Part shown: piece by piece, positions 8,576 to 17,046 of the stretch
Layout: every line of letters starts with the position of its first letter
Position numbering within the stretch: the stretch's first letter is position 1
DNA from: Rhizobium mayense
Lineage (GTDB): Bacteria > Pseudomonadota > Alphaproteobacteria > Rhizobiales > Rhizobiaceae
Assembly: GCF_030272705.1 (NCBI RefSeq)
Contig: NZ_JARFYM010000001.1
Coordinates: forward strand, 372,001 to 436,000
Direction: 5' to 3'
DNA length: 64,000 nt
Made by a program: the position numbers and the translations under genes
Notes under the pieces: model-generated
What the model was told of the DNA's origin: nothing
Databases searched by the model: none
What the model saw: the letters and a program-made list of their open reading frames with translations, nothing else

Positions 8576-9703
8576 ATGCAATTTGCGCCGCAACAAGACG
8601 AAGCGCTCAAGGCCGTTGCCAACTGGCTGAAGGAGGGACGCTCGCCGCTGTTTCGCCTGTTCGGCTACGCCGGCACGGGCAAGACGACGCTTGCGCGGCA
8701 TTTTGCCGAGCATGTCGACGGCGATGTGCTGTTTGCTGCCTTCACCGGCAAGGCAGCGCAGGTGCTGCGTTCGCGCGGCGCCAGCAATGCCAAGACCATC
8801 CATTCGCTGATCTATCGCCCGCGCGGCGAGGAGGCTGTCGAGGACGAGGAGACCGGCAAAACATCGATCGCGCCGATGTTTACCATCAACAGGCAAAGCC
8901 CGGTCGCCAAGGCAGCGCTAATCATCGTCGACGAATGTTCGATGGTGGATGAAGCGCTCGGCAAGGACCTGATGAGCTTCGGTACGCCGATACTGGTACT
9001 CGGCGACCCCGGTCAGTTGCCGCCGGTCTCAGGCGGCGGTTTCTTTACCAATGAGGAGCCGGACTATCTGCTGACGGACATTCATCGCCAGGCACGGGAC
9101 AATCCGATCATTCAGCTCGCGATGCACGTGCGCGAGGGCAAGGAAATCATGCACGGCGATTTCGGCACGGCGCAGGTGATTTCGAAGAACGAGGTCACGC
9201 AGCCGCTGGTGCTGGAGGCCGATCAGGTGCTGGTCGGCACCAACCGTACCCGCCGGCGCTACAATCAGCGTCTGCGCGAGCTCAAAGGATTTACGGCCGA
9301 GTATCCGCAATCCGGCGATAAGCTGGTCTGCCTCCGCAACGATCCCGCCAAGGGCTTGCTTAACGGCTCACTTTGGCAGGTGATGACATCTTCCCGGGAA
9401 ACGACCAAGCCCGGCATCAATCTGCTTGTGCGGCCGGAAGATGACGACATGGATCGGGGTGCTGCGAAGATCAAGCTTTTGAAGCAGGCCTTCGAGGATG
9501 TCGAAGGCGAAATCCCCTGGTCGACACGCAAGCGCTACGATGAATTCGATTACGGCTATGCGCTGACCGTGCATAAGGCGCAGGGTTCGCAGTGGAACAA
9601 TGTGGTGCTGTTCGATGAAAGCTGGGCGTTTCGTGATACACGCGAGCGCTGGCTCTATACGGCGATCACGCGCGCGGCCGAGAGGCTGACGATCGTCCGC
9701 TAA
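8576..9703 (+). CDS. RecD-like ATP-dependent DNA helicase (AAA_30 / UvrD C-terminal type)
   Basis: 375 residues. Walker A G30-YAGTGKTT38, Walker B LIIVDECSMVD (about 115-125), motif III LGDPGQLPP (142-150), and a C-terminal ALTVHKAQGSQW box and YTAITRA box of superfamily 1 helicases. It is much shorter than RecD or RecD2 and is the compact form found as a stand-alone gene in rhizobia. It probably acts in DNA repair or recombination with 5'-3' polarity by analogy to RecD. The ATG at 8576 begins MQFAPQQDEAL, the Q-motif region, so no earlier start is needed. Confidence 0.9.
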   Translation: MQFAPQQDEALKAVANWLKEGRSPLFRLFGYAGTGKTTLARHFAEHVDGDVLFAAFTGKAAQVLRSRGASNAKTIHSLIYRPRGEEAVEDEETGKTSIAPMFTINRQSPVAKAALIIVDECSMVDEALGKDLMSFGTPILVLGDPGQLPPVSGGGFFTNEEPDYLLTDIHRQARDNPIIQLAMHVREGKEIMHGDFGTAQVISKNEVTQPLVLEADQVLVGTNRTRRRYNQRLRELKGFTAEYPQSGDKLVCLRNDPAKGLLNGSLWQVMTSSRETTKPGINLLVRPEDDDMDRGAAKIKLLKQAFEDVEGEIPWSTRKRYDEFDYGYALTVHKAQGSQWNNVVLFDESWAFRDTRERWLYTAITRAAERLTIVR

Positions 9704-9773
9704 GGTTTTTCACGCTTGTATCGTCGATGGGGATAGATGCTCCGCTGTGCAACTGGCAGTGCGCTTGTCGAGA

Positions 9774-10268
9774 TCAGAGATCGTCGCCGTGCGCGTCGGG
9801 GGGCTCGGAGGTATTGGCGTAGTCGAGGAGATCGGCAACTTTCTGCATCTGCCGGTTCAAGGCCGACATTTCAACAATGAGTTCGCGTTTGCGGTGGTTG
9901 AGCGCCGTGCGGAAGATGATCTCGGCATGGTTAGGCGTTTCCGCATCATCGAGCTTTTCCATGACCTCCTGGATGACGGCGATCGACATGCCGGTTTCGC
10001 GACAGACGGTGATGACTGCCATGCGCAGCACATCGTCGGTGCCGTAGATTCGCATCAGCCCATGGCGGTCAGCCGAGATCAGTCGTTTCTCCTCGTAGAA
10101 GTGCAGCGTCCTGTGGGTGACTCCGAAAGCGCTGGCCATATCCGCAATGGCGACCGCCCCTTCCGGCAGGTTGGAAGGAAGTGCTGACTCCGGCAAGAAC
10201 CGGTACTTGGCGTGCGCCTCCGATATAAGATTGGCGGCAGCAAACAGACGTTTGGAACCGTCAGACAT
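9774..10268 (-). CDS. MerR-family transcriptional regulator
   Basis: 164 residues. The winged helix-turn-helix reads AIADMASAFGVTHRTLHFYEEKRLISADRHGLMRIYGTDDVLRM (about 40-83), followed by the dimerisation helix with coiled-coil character to the C-terminus. No conserved metal-binding cysteines are present, so a metal sensor is unlikely. The ATG at 10268 has a GGAGGGA ribosome site five bases upstream and is clearly better than the in-frame ATGs further up. Target unknown; the upstream 435 bp before pdxJ may hold its operator. Confidence 0.87.
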   Translation of the reverse strand: MSDGSKRLFAAANLISEAHAKYRFLPESALPSNLPEGAVAIADMASAFGVTHRTLHFYEEKRLISADRHGLMRIYGTDDVLRMAVITVCRETGMSIAVIQEVMEKLDDAETPNHAEIIFRTALNHRKRELIVEMSALNRQMQKVADLLDYANTSEPPDAHGDDL

Positions 10269-10703
10269 GAGTCCCTCCATAATTCTGTCCATCCCCTTTT
10301 TGTCCCGGCGCCCCACGCCGTGATTGAGTGTCTCTTCTTTTGTGTGGTTGAAGGAGGAGGCCGCTGCTACGCCCAACTCGTTTTCACAATGACGCGACCA
10401 ACAAACGCAGATGTCGCCGATGAAAATTCTTAGGTTTCATAAGGACAAATTTACTTTGGGTGAGCTTGTGCTCCCTCGTTCCCCCGGGATGACCGAAATC
10501 GGGCACCCGACACAATGACGCTAACCGGTTTCGGCGAAATTATAAGTTGCCCGAAGGGCGTATCGTCGGTGAGGTGGGGCGTTAAAAGAGGGGAAGACCA
10601 TCAATCTTTTGCATGAGTCGATGTTCGAATCTCGTTGGTCTTGCGGCGTGCAATCGCATAAAACGGAGGGTATTATCCTCTTTAAAAATCATGGATTTCG
10701 ATC
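10269..10703. other. 435-bp intergenic region between merR and pdxJ
   Basis: Divergent control region. No open frame with a credible ribosome site was found. It contains AT-richer patches near 10430-10460 and 10660-10690 that could hold promoters. No RNA gene is recognised. The ribosome site for pdxJ is weak (GGAT). Confidence 0.5.
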
Positions 10704-11456
10704 ATGCCCGCCAAGCTCTCCGTGAACCTCAACGCCATCGCCATGCTGCGTAACCGGCGCGACCTTCCCTGGCCAAGTGTAACCGGGCTTGGACGGATCG
10801 CTCTTGCCGCCGGCGCGAGCGGCCTGACGGTGCATCCGAGGCCCGATCAGCGGCACGTCCGCTTCTCCGATCTGCCCGATATCCGGGCGCTGATCGACGA
10901 TGAGTTTCCAGAGGCGGAGTTCAACATCGAGGGTTATCCGACCGATGAGTTCTTCGATCTTTGCGCCGGCGTCGAGCCGGAACAGGTGACGCTGGTGCCT
11001 GACGATCCGTCGCAGGCGACCTCGGATCACGGTTGGGATTTCCGCAAGAACCGCGAGCTGCTGGTCGATGTCGTTGCCAGATACAAAAAGATCGGCTGCC
11101 GCGTTTCGCTGTTTGCCGACGGCGACGGCGATGCCGAAGCGGTGAAGATCGCCAGGGAGGTCGGTGCCGACCGCATCGAGCTTTACACCGGCCCTTATGG
11201 CGGCTGCTACGACGCGCCGGAGCGGGCCGCTGTCATTCTCGATGCTTTGGGCAAGACGGCCGATGCCGCGCTTGCCAATGGACTTGACGTGAATGCCGGT
11301 CACGACCTGACGGTTGCCAACCTGCCGGCGCTCATCAAGCGCATTCCGGCACTTGCCGAAACGTCCATCGGCCACGGGCTGACCGCCGATGCGCTGGAAT
11401 ATGGCATGGCGGAGACTGTACGGCGCTTCCGCCGGGCTTGTGGGCAGGCGGTTTAA
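10704..11456 (+). CDS. pdxJ: Pyridoxine 5'-phosphate synthase
   Basis: 250 residues. Condenses 1-deoxy-xylulose 5-phosphate with 3-amino-2-oxopropyl phosphate to give pyridoxine 5'-phosphate in the DXP-dependent vitamin B6 route. Recognised by [14 protein letters not shown] at the N-terminus, [48 protein letters not shown] and the C-terminal [17 protein letters not shown]. Full length for the family, which forms an octameric TIM barrel. It is followed by an extragenic palindromic repeat and not by pdxA/acpS. Confidence 0.97.
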   Translation: MPAKLSVNLNAIAMLRNRRDLPWPSVTGLGRIALAAGASGLTVHPRPDQRHVRFSDLPDIRALIDDEFPEAEFNIEGYPTDEFFDLCAGVEPEQVTLVPDDPSQATSDHGWDFRKNRELLVDVVARYKKIGCRVSLFADGDGDAEAVKIAREVGADRIELYTGPYGGCYDAPERAAVILDALGKTADAALANGLDVNAGHDLTVANLPALIKRIPALAETSIGHGLTADALEYGMAETVRRFRRACGQAV

Positions 11457-11509
11457 GCATCCGGCTCTGCAGCTAGTCAGGCGAGTTTGCCTTTGCCGTG
11501 CTCTTTCGC

Positions 11510-11665
11510 CTGGCCCCTCATCCTAGCCTTCTCCCCGCATCGCGGGGAGAAGGGACGACGGAGCAAAACTATTAGCCCGGACATTCGGTTAGGGCTGTGT
11601 TCGAGGCATGAGACTCCCTCTCCCCGCTCGGGGGGGGAGGGTTGGGGCGAGGGGCCATGCTTGAA
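11510..11665. repeat. Rhizobial extragenic palindromic (RIME-like) element
   Basis: A 12-bp perfect inverted repeat with a three-base loop lies at 11527-11553 (arms CCTTCTCCCCGC / GCGGGGAGAAGG). A second G/C-rich arm pair of the type CTCCCTCTCCCC...GGGGGGAGGG lies near 11610-11640, followed by GGGCGAGGGG. This composition matches the intergenic mosaic palindromes common in rhizobial chromosomes. A related element lies at 28040-28222. It may act as a transcription terminator for pdxJ. Confidence 0.7.
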
Positions 11666-11703
11666 GGTGCGGCGAGGATCATCTTGCCTGACCTTTCCAA
11701 AAC

Positions 11704-12591
11704 TCAGCCGAGCAACGCCGCCTTGTGTTCCTCGACGAAGCTGCGCAGCGTCTGCGGCTCCTTGCCGGTCAGCTTGTTGAAGTCGTTCGTGAGGATGTTG
11801 AAATTGCCGGCGCGGGTATTGGCATCCGCGGAGACGAGCATGTCGACCACGAATTTCGGCAGGCCAGCGCCGGTCAGGCCGGCGGCGAACTGTTCGTCAT
11901 TGACCTGCACGACTTCCAGCGGACGACCGGTGATCCTGCTGACGACGCTCGCGACGTCCTCGATGGTGACGGCGGTCGAGCCCGTCAGCGTATAGGTGGC
12001 GCTTTCCGTCGTGTCGGAGGCTAAGGCGGCGGCAATGGCAAGGGCGCAATCTTCGCGGCTGATGTTGCTGACGCGACCGCCACCGGTCGCGGTGTACCAC
12101 CTGCCGACTTCGAGGCTGTGCGGCAGGCCCATCAAGTAGTTGTCGAAGTACCAGGCGTTGCGCAGGATCGTATAGCCGAGGCCGCTGGCCTTGATGGCAT
12201 TTTCCGTGCCGAGATGGTCGAGTGCGAAGCTGACGAGCGAGTTTTCCGGTGCCGGCATCGAGGTGTAAAGGATGTGTTTAACGCCAGCCTGCTTAGCGGC
12301 CTCGACGGCCGTCGTGTGCTGCTTCAGGCGCTGACCGGGGACGGCGAGCGCGTCGGTGCTGATGATCAACAGGCGATCGACGTCGGCAAAGGCTGCCGGC
12401 AGGGTGGCGGCGTCATCGAAATCAGCCTTGCGGGTAACGACGCCTTTGGCGGCGAGGCTTGCCAGCTTCTCCGGGCTGCGGGTGGCGGCAATGATGCGGC
12501 CGGGCGCAAGCTTGTATGTCTCCAGCAGGTGATGAATGACGCGCTGGCCGAGGTGGCCCGCGGCGCCGGTGACGAGAAGGGTGCTGCTCAT
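11704..12591 (-). CDS. NmrA-family NAD(P)-binding protein, QorB/YtfG-like quinone reductase
   Basis: 295 residues. Rossmann fold beginning LLVTGAAGHLGQRVI with the NmrA-type GxxGxxG loop; the middle part (HILYTSMPAPENSLVSFALDHLGTENAIKASGLGYTILR) follows the pattern of E. coli QorB (YtfG), an NADPH:quinone oxidoreductase. It is divergent from an HxlR regulator at 12735, the same layout as ytfG/ytfH and the QorR systems. Probably expressed upon redox or quinone stress under that regulator (inference). Confidence 0.85.
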   Translation of the reverse strand: MSSTLLVTGAAGHLGQRVIHHLLETYKLAPGRIIAATRSPEKLASLAAKGVVTRKADFDDAATLPAAFADVDRLLIISTDALAVPGQRLKQHTTAVEAAKQAGVKHILYTSMPAPENSLVSFALDHLGTENAIKASGLGYTILRNAWYFDNYLMGLPHSLEVGRWYTATGGGRVSNISREDCALAIAAALASDTTESATYTLTGSTAVTIEDVASVVSRITGRPLEVVQVNDEQFAAGLTGAGLPKFVVDMLVSADANTRAGNFNILTNDFNKLTGKEPQTLRSFVEEHKAALLG

Positions 12592-12635
12592 GTCTTTATC
12601 CTTGTTCTACCGCCGCGGACTTGCGAGGGTTTTGT

Positions 12636-12654
12636 TACTCTCAAAAAGAGACTA
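12636..12654. promoter_or_regulatory. Candidate HxlR operator (dyad 1)
   Basis: TACTCTC-AAAAA-GAGACTA: seven-base arms matching at six positions around an A5 centre, in the divergent HxlR/NmrA control region close to the nmrA start. A 10-bp perfect palindrome CTAGCGCTAG abuts it at 12652-12661. Confidence 0.4.
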
Positions 12655-12709
12655 GCGCTAGAATAGGAATTGACTTCGGCCTGTAAAGAAGGCAGTTTTT
12701 TGGCTCTAC

Positions 12710-12725
12710 GTTACCAAAAGGGAAC
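12710..12725. promoter_or_regulatory. Candidate HxlR operator (dyad 2)
   Basis: GTTACC-AAAA-GGGAAC, arms matching at five of six positions with an A4 centre, nine bases before the ATG of the HxlR gene. Similar in form to the dyad at 12636-12654, which suggests autoregulation. Confidence 0.4.
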
Positions 12726-12734
12726 CGCCCCGCC

Positions 12735-13151
12735 ATGAGCGCCCGCACCGTCGTCAATCTTCGCAATACAGAGGCTCCGCCGCGCGTCGTCGATATCAGC
12801 AAACTCGATTTTACCAATTGCCCGGTGCGGGATTTGATCTCGCAGATCGGTGGCAAGTGGTCGGTGCTGCTGCTGGAAGCGTTGGCGCAGCGTCCTTACC
12901 GTTTTGGTGAGCTGCGGCGCATGGTGCCCGATATTTCGCAGCGCATGTTAACCCAGACGCTGCGCGACCTGCAGCGCGACGGCTATATCGACCGCGAGGT
13001 GTTTCCGACCAAACCGCCAAGCGTTGAATATCGCATGACCGATCTCGGTCGTTCGCTCTATGGGCCCCTGGCGCAGCTCCTGAATTGGGCTGAAGCCAAC
13101 CACGACGCCGTGCGCGCAGCACGCGTCCGTTTCGATCAATCGCAGGACTAA
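12735..13151 (+). CDS. HxlR-family transcriptional regulator
   Basis: 138 residues with the HxlR winged helix (about 25-115). The conserved [22 protein letters not shown] block includes C29, which in redox-sensing HxlR proteins such as QorR/YodB is the reactive residue. [34 protein letters not shown] is the recognition region. It is divergent from the QorB-like NmrA gene, its likely target. Two dyads in the shared control region are plausible operators. Confidence 0.9.
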   Translation: MSARTVVNLRNTEAPPRVVDISKLDFTNCPVRDLISQIGGKWSVLLLEALAQRPYRFGELRRMVPDISQRMLTQTLRDLQRDGYIDREVFPTKPPSVEYRMTDLGRSLYGPLAQLLNWAEANHDAVRAARVRFDQSQD

Positions 13152-13194
13152 GCGCGGCCCCATCGGAGCCGGGTCGCGCCCTTTCGCTGCCGAA

Positions 13195-14409
13195 TCACTT
13201 CTGCCGTTCCGTCAAGAAGATGAGCAGCGCCACGACAGGGAAGCCGACGGCGATCCACGAGGCGAGATTCCAGCCGCCGGTGGCATAGGCCCAGCCGCCG
13301 ATTGCGGAGCCGAGCGCGCCGCCAGTAAAGAATGTCGCCATGTAGAGACCGTTCAGGCGGCTGCGATGTTCGGCGCTCAGCGCAAAGATGGCGCGCTGGC
13401 CAAGCACGAGATTGGTCTGCACGCCGAAATCGAGCAGGATGCCGGAAAGCGTCAATGTCGCAAGTGCCAGCAGCGAGCCGCTTCCGGAGGCATGAGCGAT
13501 GAGGAGGGCGAGGATGGCGAGCACCATGGCGAAGGCGGTGGCAAGCTTGGTCCAGCCGCGATCGGCAACACGGCCGGCTATCGGCGAAGCGACCGCGCCT
13601 GCGGCACCAGCGAGTGCGAAGAGGGCAACGCCATTCTGCGTCAGGCCGAAAGCCGGGCTTGCGAGCAGCAACGGGGTCGTTGTCCAGAAGACGCTGAAGG
13701 CGCCGAACATGCAGGCTTGATAGAGGGCGCGGCGCTGCAGCACCGGCGTGCGCAGTGCGAGATGGCCCATGGACGAGAGCAGTTGGCCATAGTGCAGCTT
13801 GGTATGAGGAATGCGGGTCGGCAGGACCGCGCGGAGGATAACGGCAAGCCCGATCATGACGCCCGCGGAGAGGATATAGACCGCATGCCAGGAGGAGAGC
13901 TCCGACAGGAAGCTCGCCGCCGGACGGGCCAGCATGATGCCGCAAAGCAGGCCGCTCATGACATTGCCGACAACCGCGCCGCGGCTGGCGTCCGGCGCCA
14001 TATGGGCCGCGAACGGCACGAGGACTTGGACTGCAACGGAAGCAATGCCGATACAGAGCGAGGCAAGCAGGAAAAGTGACGGTGACGACGCGAAGGAGGC
14101 GCCGATGAGCGCTACGGCCGAAAGGCCGATCAGCGTCAACACCAGCCTGCGGTTTTCCACGAGATCGCCGAGCGGGACGATCAATAGCAGACCAAGGCCA
14201 TAACCGATCTGCGTCAGCGTCACGATCAGACCAGTCGCCGCCGGCGTGAAGCCGAGCGCCTGGCTGATCGGGCCGGCCAGCGGCTGGCCATAATAGAGAT
14301 TGGCGGCCACCAGCCCGCAAGCGGCGGCAAACATGAACGTCATCAACGGCGAAATGGTCTTTTCGGGGAGCGAGGCGCTCTCCCGTCTGGCGGCGGCGGT
14401 TGCGGGCAT
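13195..14409 (-). CDS. Major facilitator superfamily efflux transporter, 12 helices
   Basis: 404 residues, nearly all hydrophobic, with 12 predicted membrane segments. The loop 2-3 signature reads GDLVENRRLVL and is repeated in weaker form as GRVADRGWTKL between helices 8 and 9. It resembles the YnfM/AraJ-type group of drug or sugar efflux permeases. A TetR repressor lies 55 bp upstream on the same strand, probably co-transcribed and controlling it. Substrate unknown. Confidence 0.87.
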   Translation of the reverse strand: MPATAAARRESASLPEKTISPLMTFMFAAACGLVAANLYYGQPLAGPISQALGFTPAATGLIVTLTQIGYGLGLLLIVPLGDLVENRRLVLTLIGLSAVALIGASFASSPSLFLLASLCIGIASVAVQVLVPFAAHMAPDASRGAVVGNVMSGLLCGIMLARPAASFLSELSSWHAVYILSAGVMIGLAVILRAVLPTRIPHTKLHYGQLLSSMGHLALRTPVLQRRALYQACMFGAFSVFWTTTPLLLASPAFGLTQNGVALFALAGAAGAVASPIAGRVADRGWTKLATAFAMVLAILALLIAHASGSGSLLALATLTLSGILLDFGVQTNLVLGQRAIFALSAEHRSRLNGLYMATFFTGGALGSAIGGWAYATGGWNLASWIAVGFPVVALLIFLTERQK

Positions 14410-14464
14410 GTCATGATCCTTGATGCGGGCAGGGGAGGCGATCCCCCAAAATTCTTGTGAAAAA

Positions 14465-15082
14465 TCAGTTCAGCAGTTTCATGGCCGTCTCGGCGACGGC
14501 GAGCATATGTTCGGTTTTGCGACCGGTCTTTCCGATCACGCGCATGCCTTTCGTAAGGGCAAGCAAGGTGCAGGCGGTGCTTTCAGGGTCGATATGCTTT
14601 GACACGGACCCATCCGCCTGACCCAGAAGAATGAGGTCCCGGATGCGCCGCTCGTCGAAATCGAAAGCTACGCTGACACGGCTGGCGACCTCCTTATCGA
14701 AAAGCGCAAGCTCGATCGCACTGCCGACCACGAGACAGCCTCTGCGGCCGATTTCGCCGCATGAAGCCTCAGCGAAGAACGCCACCAATGAACGCAGCTT
14801 TTCATGCGCGTTTGGGGCCTTGGCAAGAGACTCATCAATCAATTGCTGGCGCACATGGCGATAGCGATCGAACACGGCCAGGAACACGCCGCGTTTGTCG
14901 CCGAACGCCTTGTAGACGCTGCCTGCGGTCAGTCCCATGGCCTCGGTCAATTCGCTAATCGAGGCGGCATAGTAACCGCGCTCGGAAAAGACCCGCAGCG
15001 CCGCATCGAGCGCTGCGTCCACATCGAATTCCCGCGGGCGACCGCGAAGCTTCGGGGAAATGTCCTGCATGTGTGTCGTCAT
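14465..15082 (-). CDS. TetR/AcrR-family transcriptional regulator
   Basis: 205 residues. N-terminal HTH GRPREFDVDAALDAALRVFSERGYYAASISELTEAMGLTAGSVYKAFGDKRGVF (about 14-66), then a ligand-binding helical domain with RRGCLVVGSAIELA, typical of the TetR_C group linked to efflux and YdhM/NemR-like regulators. ATG at 15082; an ATG four codons later is equally possible. A dyad with the usual TetR form sits just upstream (15095-15110), supporting autoregulation and control of the MFS gene behind it. Confidence 0.88.
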   Translation of the reverse strand: MTTHMQDISPKLRGRPREFDVDAALDAALRVFSERGYYAASISELTEAMGLTAGSVYKAFGDKRGVFLAVFDRYRHVRQQLIDESLAKAPNAHEKLRSLVAFFAEASCGEIGRRGCLVVGSAIELALFDKEVASRVSVAFDFDERRIRDLILLGQADGSVSKHIDPESTACTLLALTKGMRVIGKTGRKTEHMLAVAETAMKLLN

Positions 15083-15094
15083 GCAGATTGTTTA

Positions 15095-15110
15095 GGAAAT
15101 GATCGTTTCC
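15095..15110. promoter_or_regulatory. Candidate TetR operator
   Basis: GGAAATGATCGTTTCC, a 16-bp near-perfect palindrome (one mismatched pair) 12 bases before the TetR start codon. The form with TTTCC arms around GATC is common among TetR-family operators. The link to this regulator is inferred from position. Confidence 0.5.
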
Positions 15111-15163
15111 AAATCAAGAGGAATTTTTGCAGTGCAACAAGACGTGATGCCGCGCAATCTGGT

Positions 15164-16093
15164 TCAAAGATCCAGAACCCACGTCTGGCCATTCAATTCC
15201 GGGCCAAACATGCGATGCTTTTCCTCGGAGACGAGCCGGAAACCGGCTTGAATATAGATGCCTCTGGCGGTGTCGAGGATGTCGTTGGTCCACAGCGACA
15301 GTTGGCGATAACCGGCGTCGCGGGCAAAACGGATGCATTCGCCGACCAGCAGTTTGCCAAGGCCGAGACCTCGCGCCGCCTTGTCGACGTAAAGCAATCG
15401 GAGCTTTGCGATCCCGTCACCGCCGTCGGCAACCATGACGGAGCCGACATTCAGTCCCCCCCGCTCGGCGATCCAGCATCGATCTTTCTGCGGGTTGAAA
15501 TTGGAGAGGAATTTCCCGGCGACCTCGGCGACCAACCCTTCAAAACGCATATCCCAACCGAATTCTTCGGAATAGAAGCGCCCCTGACTTTGCACAATCC
15601 AACCGATATCGCCGGGACGATGGGCGCGGATGATGGCGGCGGGCATGGCGTTGGCGCTTGAGTTGAGTACGGCCCGTATCGTCTGCATCGCCTCGACGAC
15701 ACGTTCCGGCTCACCGATGGCCAGTGCGTCGAAATGCCCGGCGATCTCGGCGCGCGAGCGGCGGACGAATTCATGGAACTGCGCCCGTCCCTTGCCGGTG
15801 ACCGTTATGATCTGGCTGCGCAGGTCCTCCGGATCGGGCTTGGTTTCGACCAGGCCGTCTTCGCGAAAGCGCTTCAGAATGCGGCTGAGATAGGCGGGGT
15901 CAAGATGCAGGTCCCGCGTCAGTGTCGAGGCGGCGACGCCCCCACGGGAACCGATTTCGAACAACACGCGGACATCGGTCAAGGCGTAAGGGCTGTCGAG
16001 ATAGGCTTTGTTCAGGACGCCGAGGAAATTGGTATAGAAGCGATTAAAGTCGCGGACTGCGTCGATGGTCGCGAATTCCATAATATCAAGCAT
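15164..16093 (-). CDS. MarR-type HTH fused to a GNAT acetyltransferase
   Basis: 309 residues. Residues 1-145 are a MarR winged helix (ALTDVRVLFEIGSRGG ... LHLDPAYLSRILKRFREDGLVETKPDPEDLRSQIITVTGKG). Residues 150-309 are a GNAT domain with the acetyl-CoA loop LYVDKAARGLGLGKLLVGECIRFARDAGYRQLSLWT. Such fusions are known as bifunctional HTH/GNAT proteins; the acetylated substrate is unknown. I prefer the ATG at 16093, nine bases after AAGGAG; the ATGs at 16099 and 16102 are too close to that site. Paired dyads upstream (16139-16171) are likely operators. Confidence 0.88.
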   Translation of the reverse strand: MLDIMEFATIDAVRDFNRFYTNFLGVLNKAYLDSPYALTDVRVLFEIGSRGGVAASTLTRDLHLDPAYLSRILKRFREDGLVETKPDPEDLRSQIITVTGKGRAQFHEFVRRSRAEIAGHFDALAIGEPERVVEAMQTIRAVLNSSANAMPAAIIRAHRPGDIGWIVQSQGRFYSEEFGWDMRFEGLVAEVAGKFLSNFNPQKDRCWIAERGGLNVGSVMVADGGDGIAKLRLLYVDKAARGLGLGKLLVGECIRFARDAGYRQLSLWTNDILDTARGIYIQAGFRLVSEEKHRMFGPELNGQTWVLDL

Positions 16094-16138
16094 GGACATC
16101 ATCTCCTTAAAATATAAGAGACGATGTCCACCATTTAT

Positions 16139-16171
16139 TTGACTCAGTCAAGTAAATTTGGCTTGATCAAG
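16139..16171. promoter_or_regulatory. Twin dyads, candidate MarR operator
   Basis: TTGAC-TCA-GTCAA at 16139-16151 and the perfect palindrome CTTGATCAAG at 16162-16171 share TTGA/TCAA arms and lie 23-22 bases apart centre to centre, about two helical turns. They sit upstream of the MarR-GNAT gene, and the second overlaps the 3' end of the racemase gene. Confidence 0.5.
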
Positions 16172-16886
16172 CGGCCCGGCTAGCGGCCGCTTTTTCGCTG
16201 CCGAGAGCGAAATCGACGGCACTCAGTGCGTGGATCGCCGTGGTGTCGAAGCCCGGCAGGGTGAGCGCGTTCGGGTCAAGGATCAGGCAGATCTCGGTGC
16301 AGCCGAGGATGACGCTATCGGCGCCCTCAGCTTTGGCGCGCTCGATGATCACCATCAGTTTCCGGCGCGACTCGTCCTTGACGATGCCGGCGCAGAGTTC
16401 GTTGAAGATGATGTCGTGGGTAACTGTTCGGTCTTCAGCGCCCGGCACCATGACGGAGACGCCGTTGCGGGCCATGCAATCGGTGTAGAAGCCGTGCTCC
16501 ATCGTGTAGCGCGTGGCAAGCAGCAGCGGCTTGAAGCGGCCGGCGGCTTTCAGCGCGGCGGCCGTCTCGTCGATAATGTGGATCAACGGGATGGAGACGC
16601 GAGCGGCAACTTCCGGAGCGATCAGATGCATGGTGTTGGTGCAGATCAGCACGCATTCGGCGCCGGCGATCTGCAGGCGAAGCGCTGCATCGCCGAGACG
16701 GGCGGCGGCGTCGTCCCAGCGTCCGGCCTTCTGGAGGGCGACGATTTCTTCGAAATTGACGGAATACATCAGCACTTCAGCCGAGGCGAGGCCTCCCAGT
16801 CTGTCACGAACCATCTCATTGATAAGGCGATAATAGACCGCCGAACTCTCGAAACTCATACCGCCGATCAGGCCGATAGTGCGCAT
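16167..16886 (-). CDS. Aspartate/glutamate racemase family protein
   Basis: 239 residues. Cofactor-independent racemase fold with both catalytic cysteines: C82 in LICTNTMH and C196 in LGCTEICL. The N-terminus IGLIGGMSFESSAVYYRLIN is the substrate-phosphate-like loop of the YgeA/RacX group. It probably interconverts L- and D-aspartate or other amino acids; YgeA-like enzymes have broad specificity. Divergent from an AsnC regulator (17047), which is its likely controller. Confidence 0.9.
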   Translation of the reverse strand: MRTIGLIGGMSFESSAVYYRLINEMVRDRLGGLASAEVLMYSVNFEEIVALQKAGRWDDAAARLGDAALRLQIAGAECVLICTNTMHLIAPEVAARVSIPLIHIIDETAAALKAAGRFKPLLLATRYTMEHGFYTDCMARNGVSVMVPGAEDRTVTHDIIFNELCAGIVKDESRRKLMVIIERAKAEGADSVILGCTEICLILDPNALTLPGFDTTAIHALSAVDFALGSEKAAASRAA

Positions 16887-16998
16887 GCTGCTGTTCTCCG
16901 TTCTTAATAAGGAATAGCAGAATATTGAGACATTTCACCCGCTTGGTGTTTGCAATCTTTGTCTTTCTTTCGATCAGTGATGCAAAGTTTTGCGTATA

Positions 16999-17014
16999 TG
17001 TGCGATAATGCACA
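16999..17014. promoter_or_regulatory. Candidate Lrp/AsnC-type operator
   Basis: TGTGC-GATAAT-GCACA, five-base perfect arms around an AT-rich centre, between the racemase and AsnC genes and 33 bases before the asnC start. This is the usual layout of Lrp/AsnC sites. Confidence 0.5.
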
Positions 17015-17046
17015 AAATTTCCGCGTCACTATGGAGATGGGCGCCA

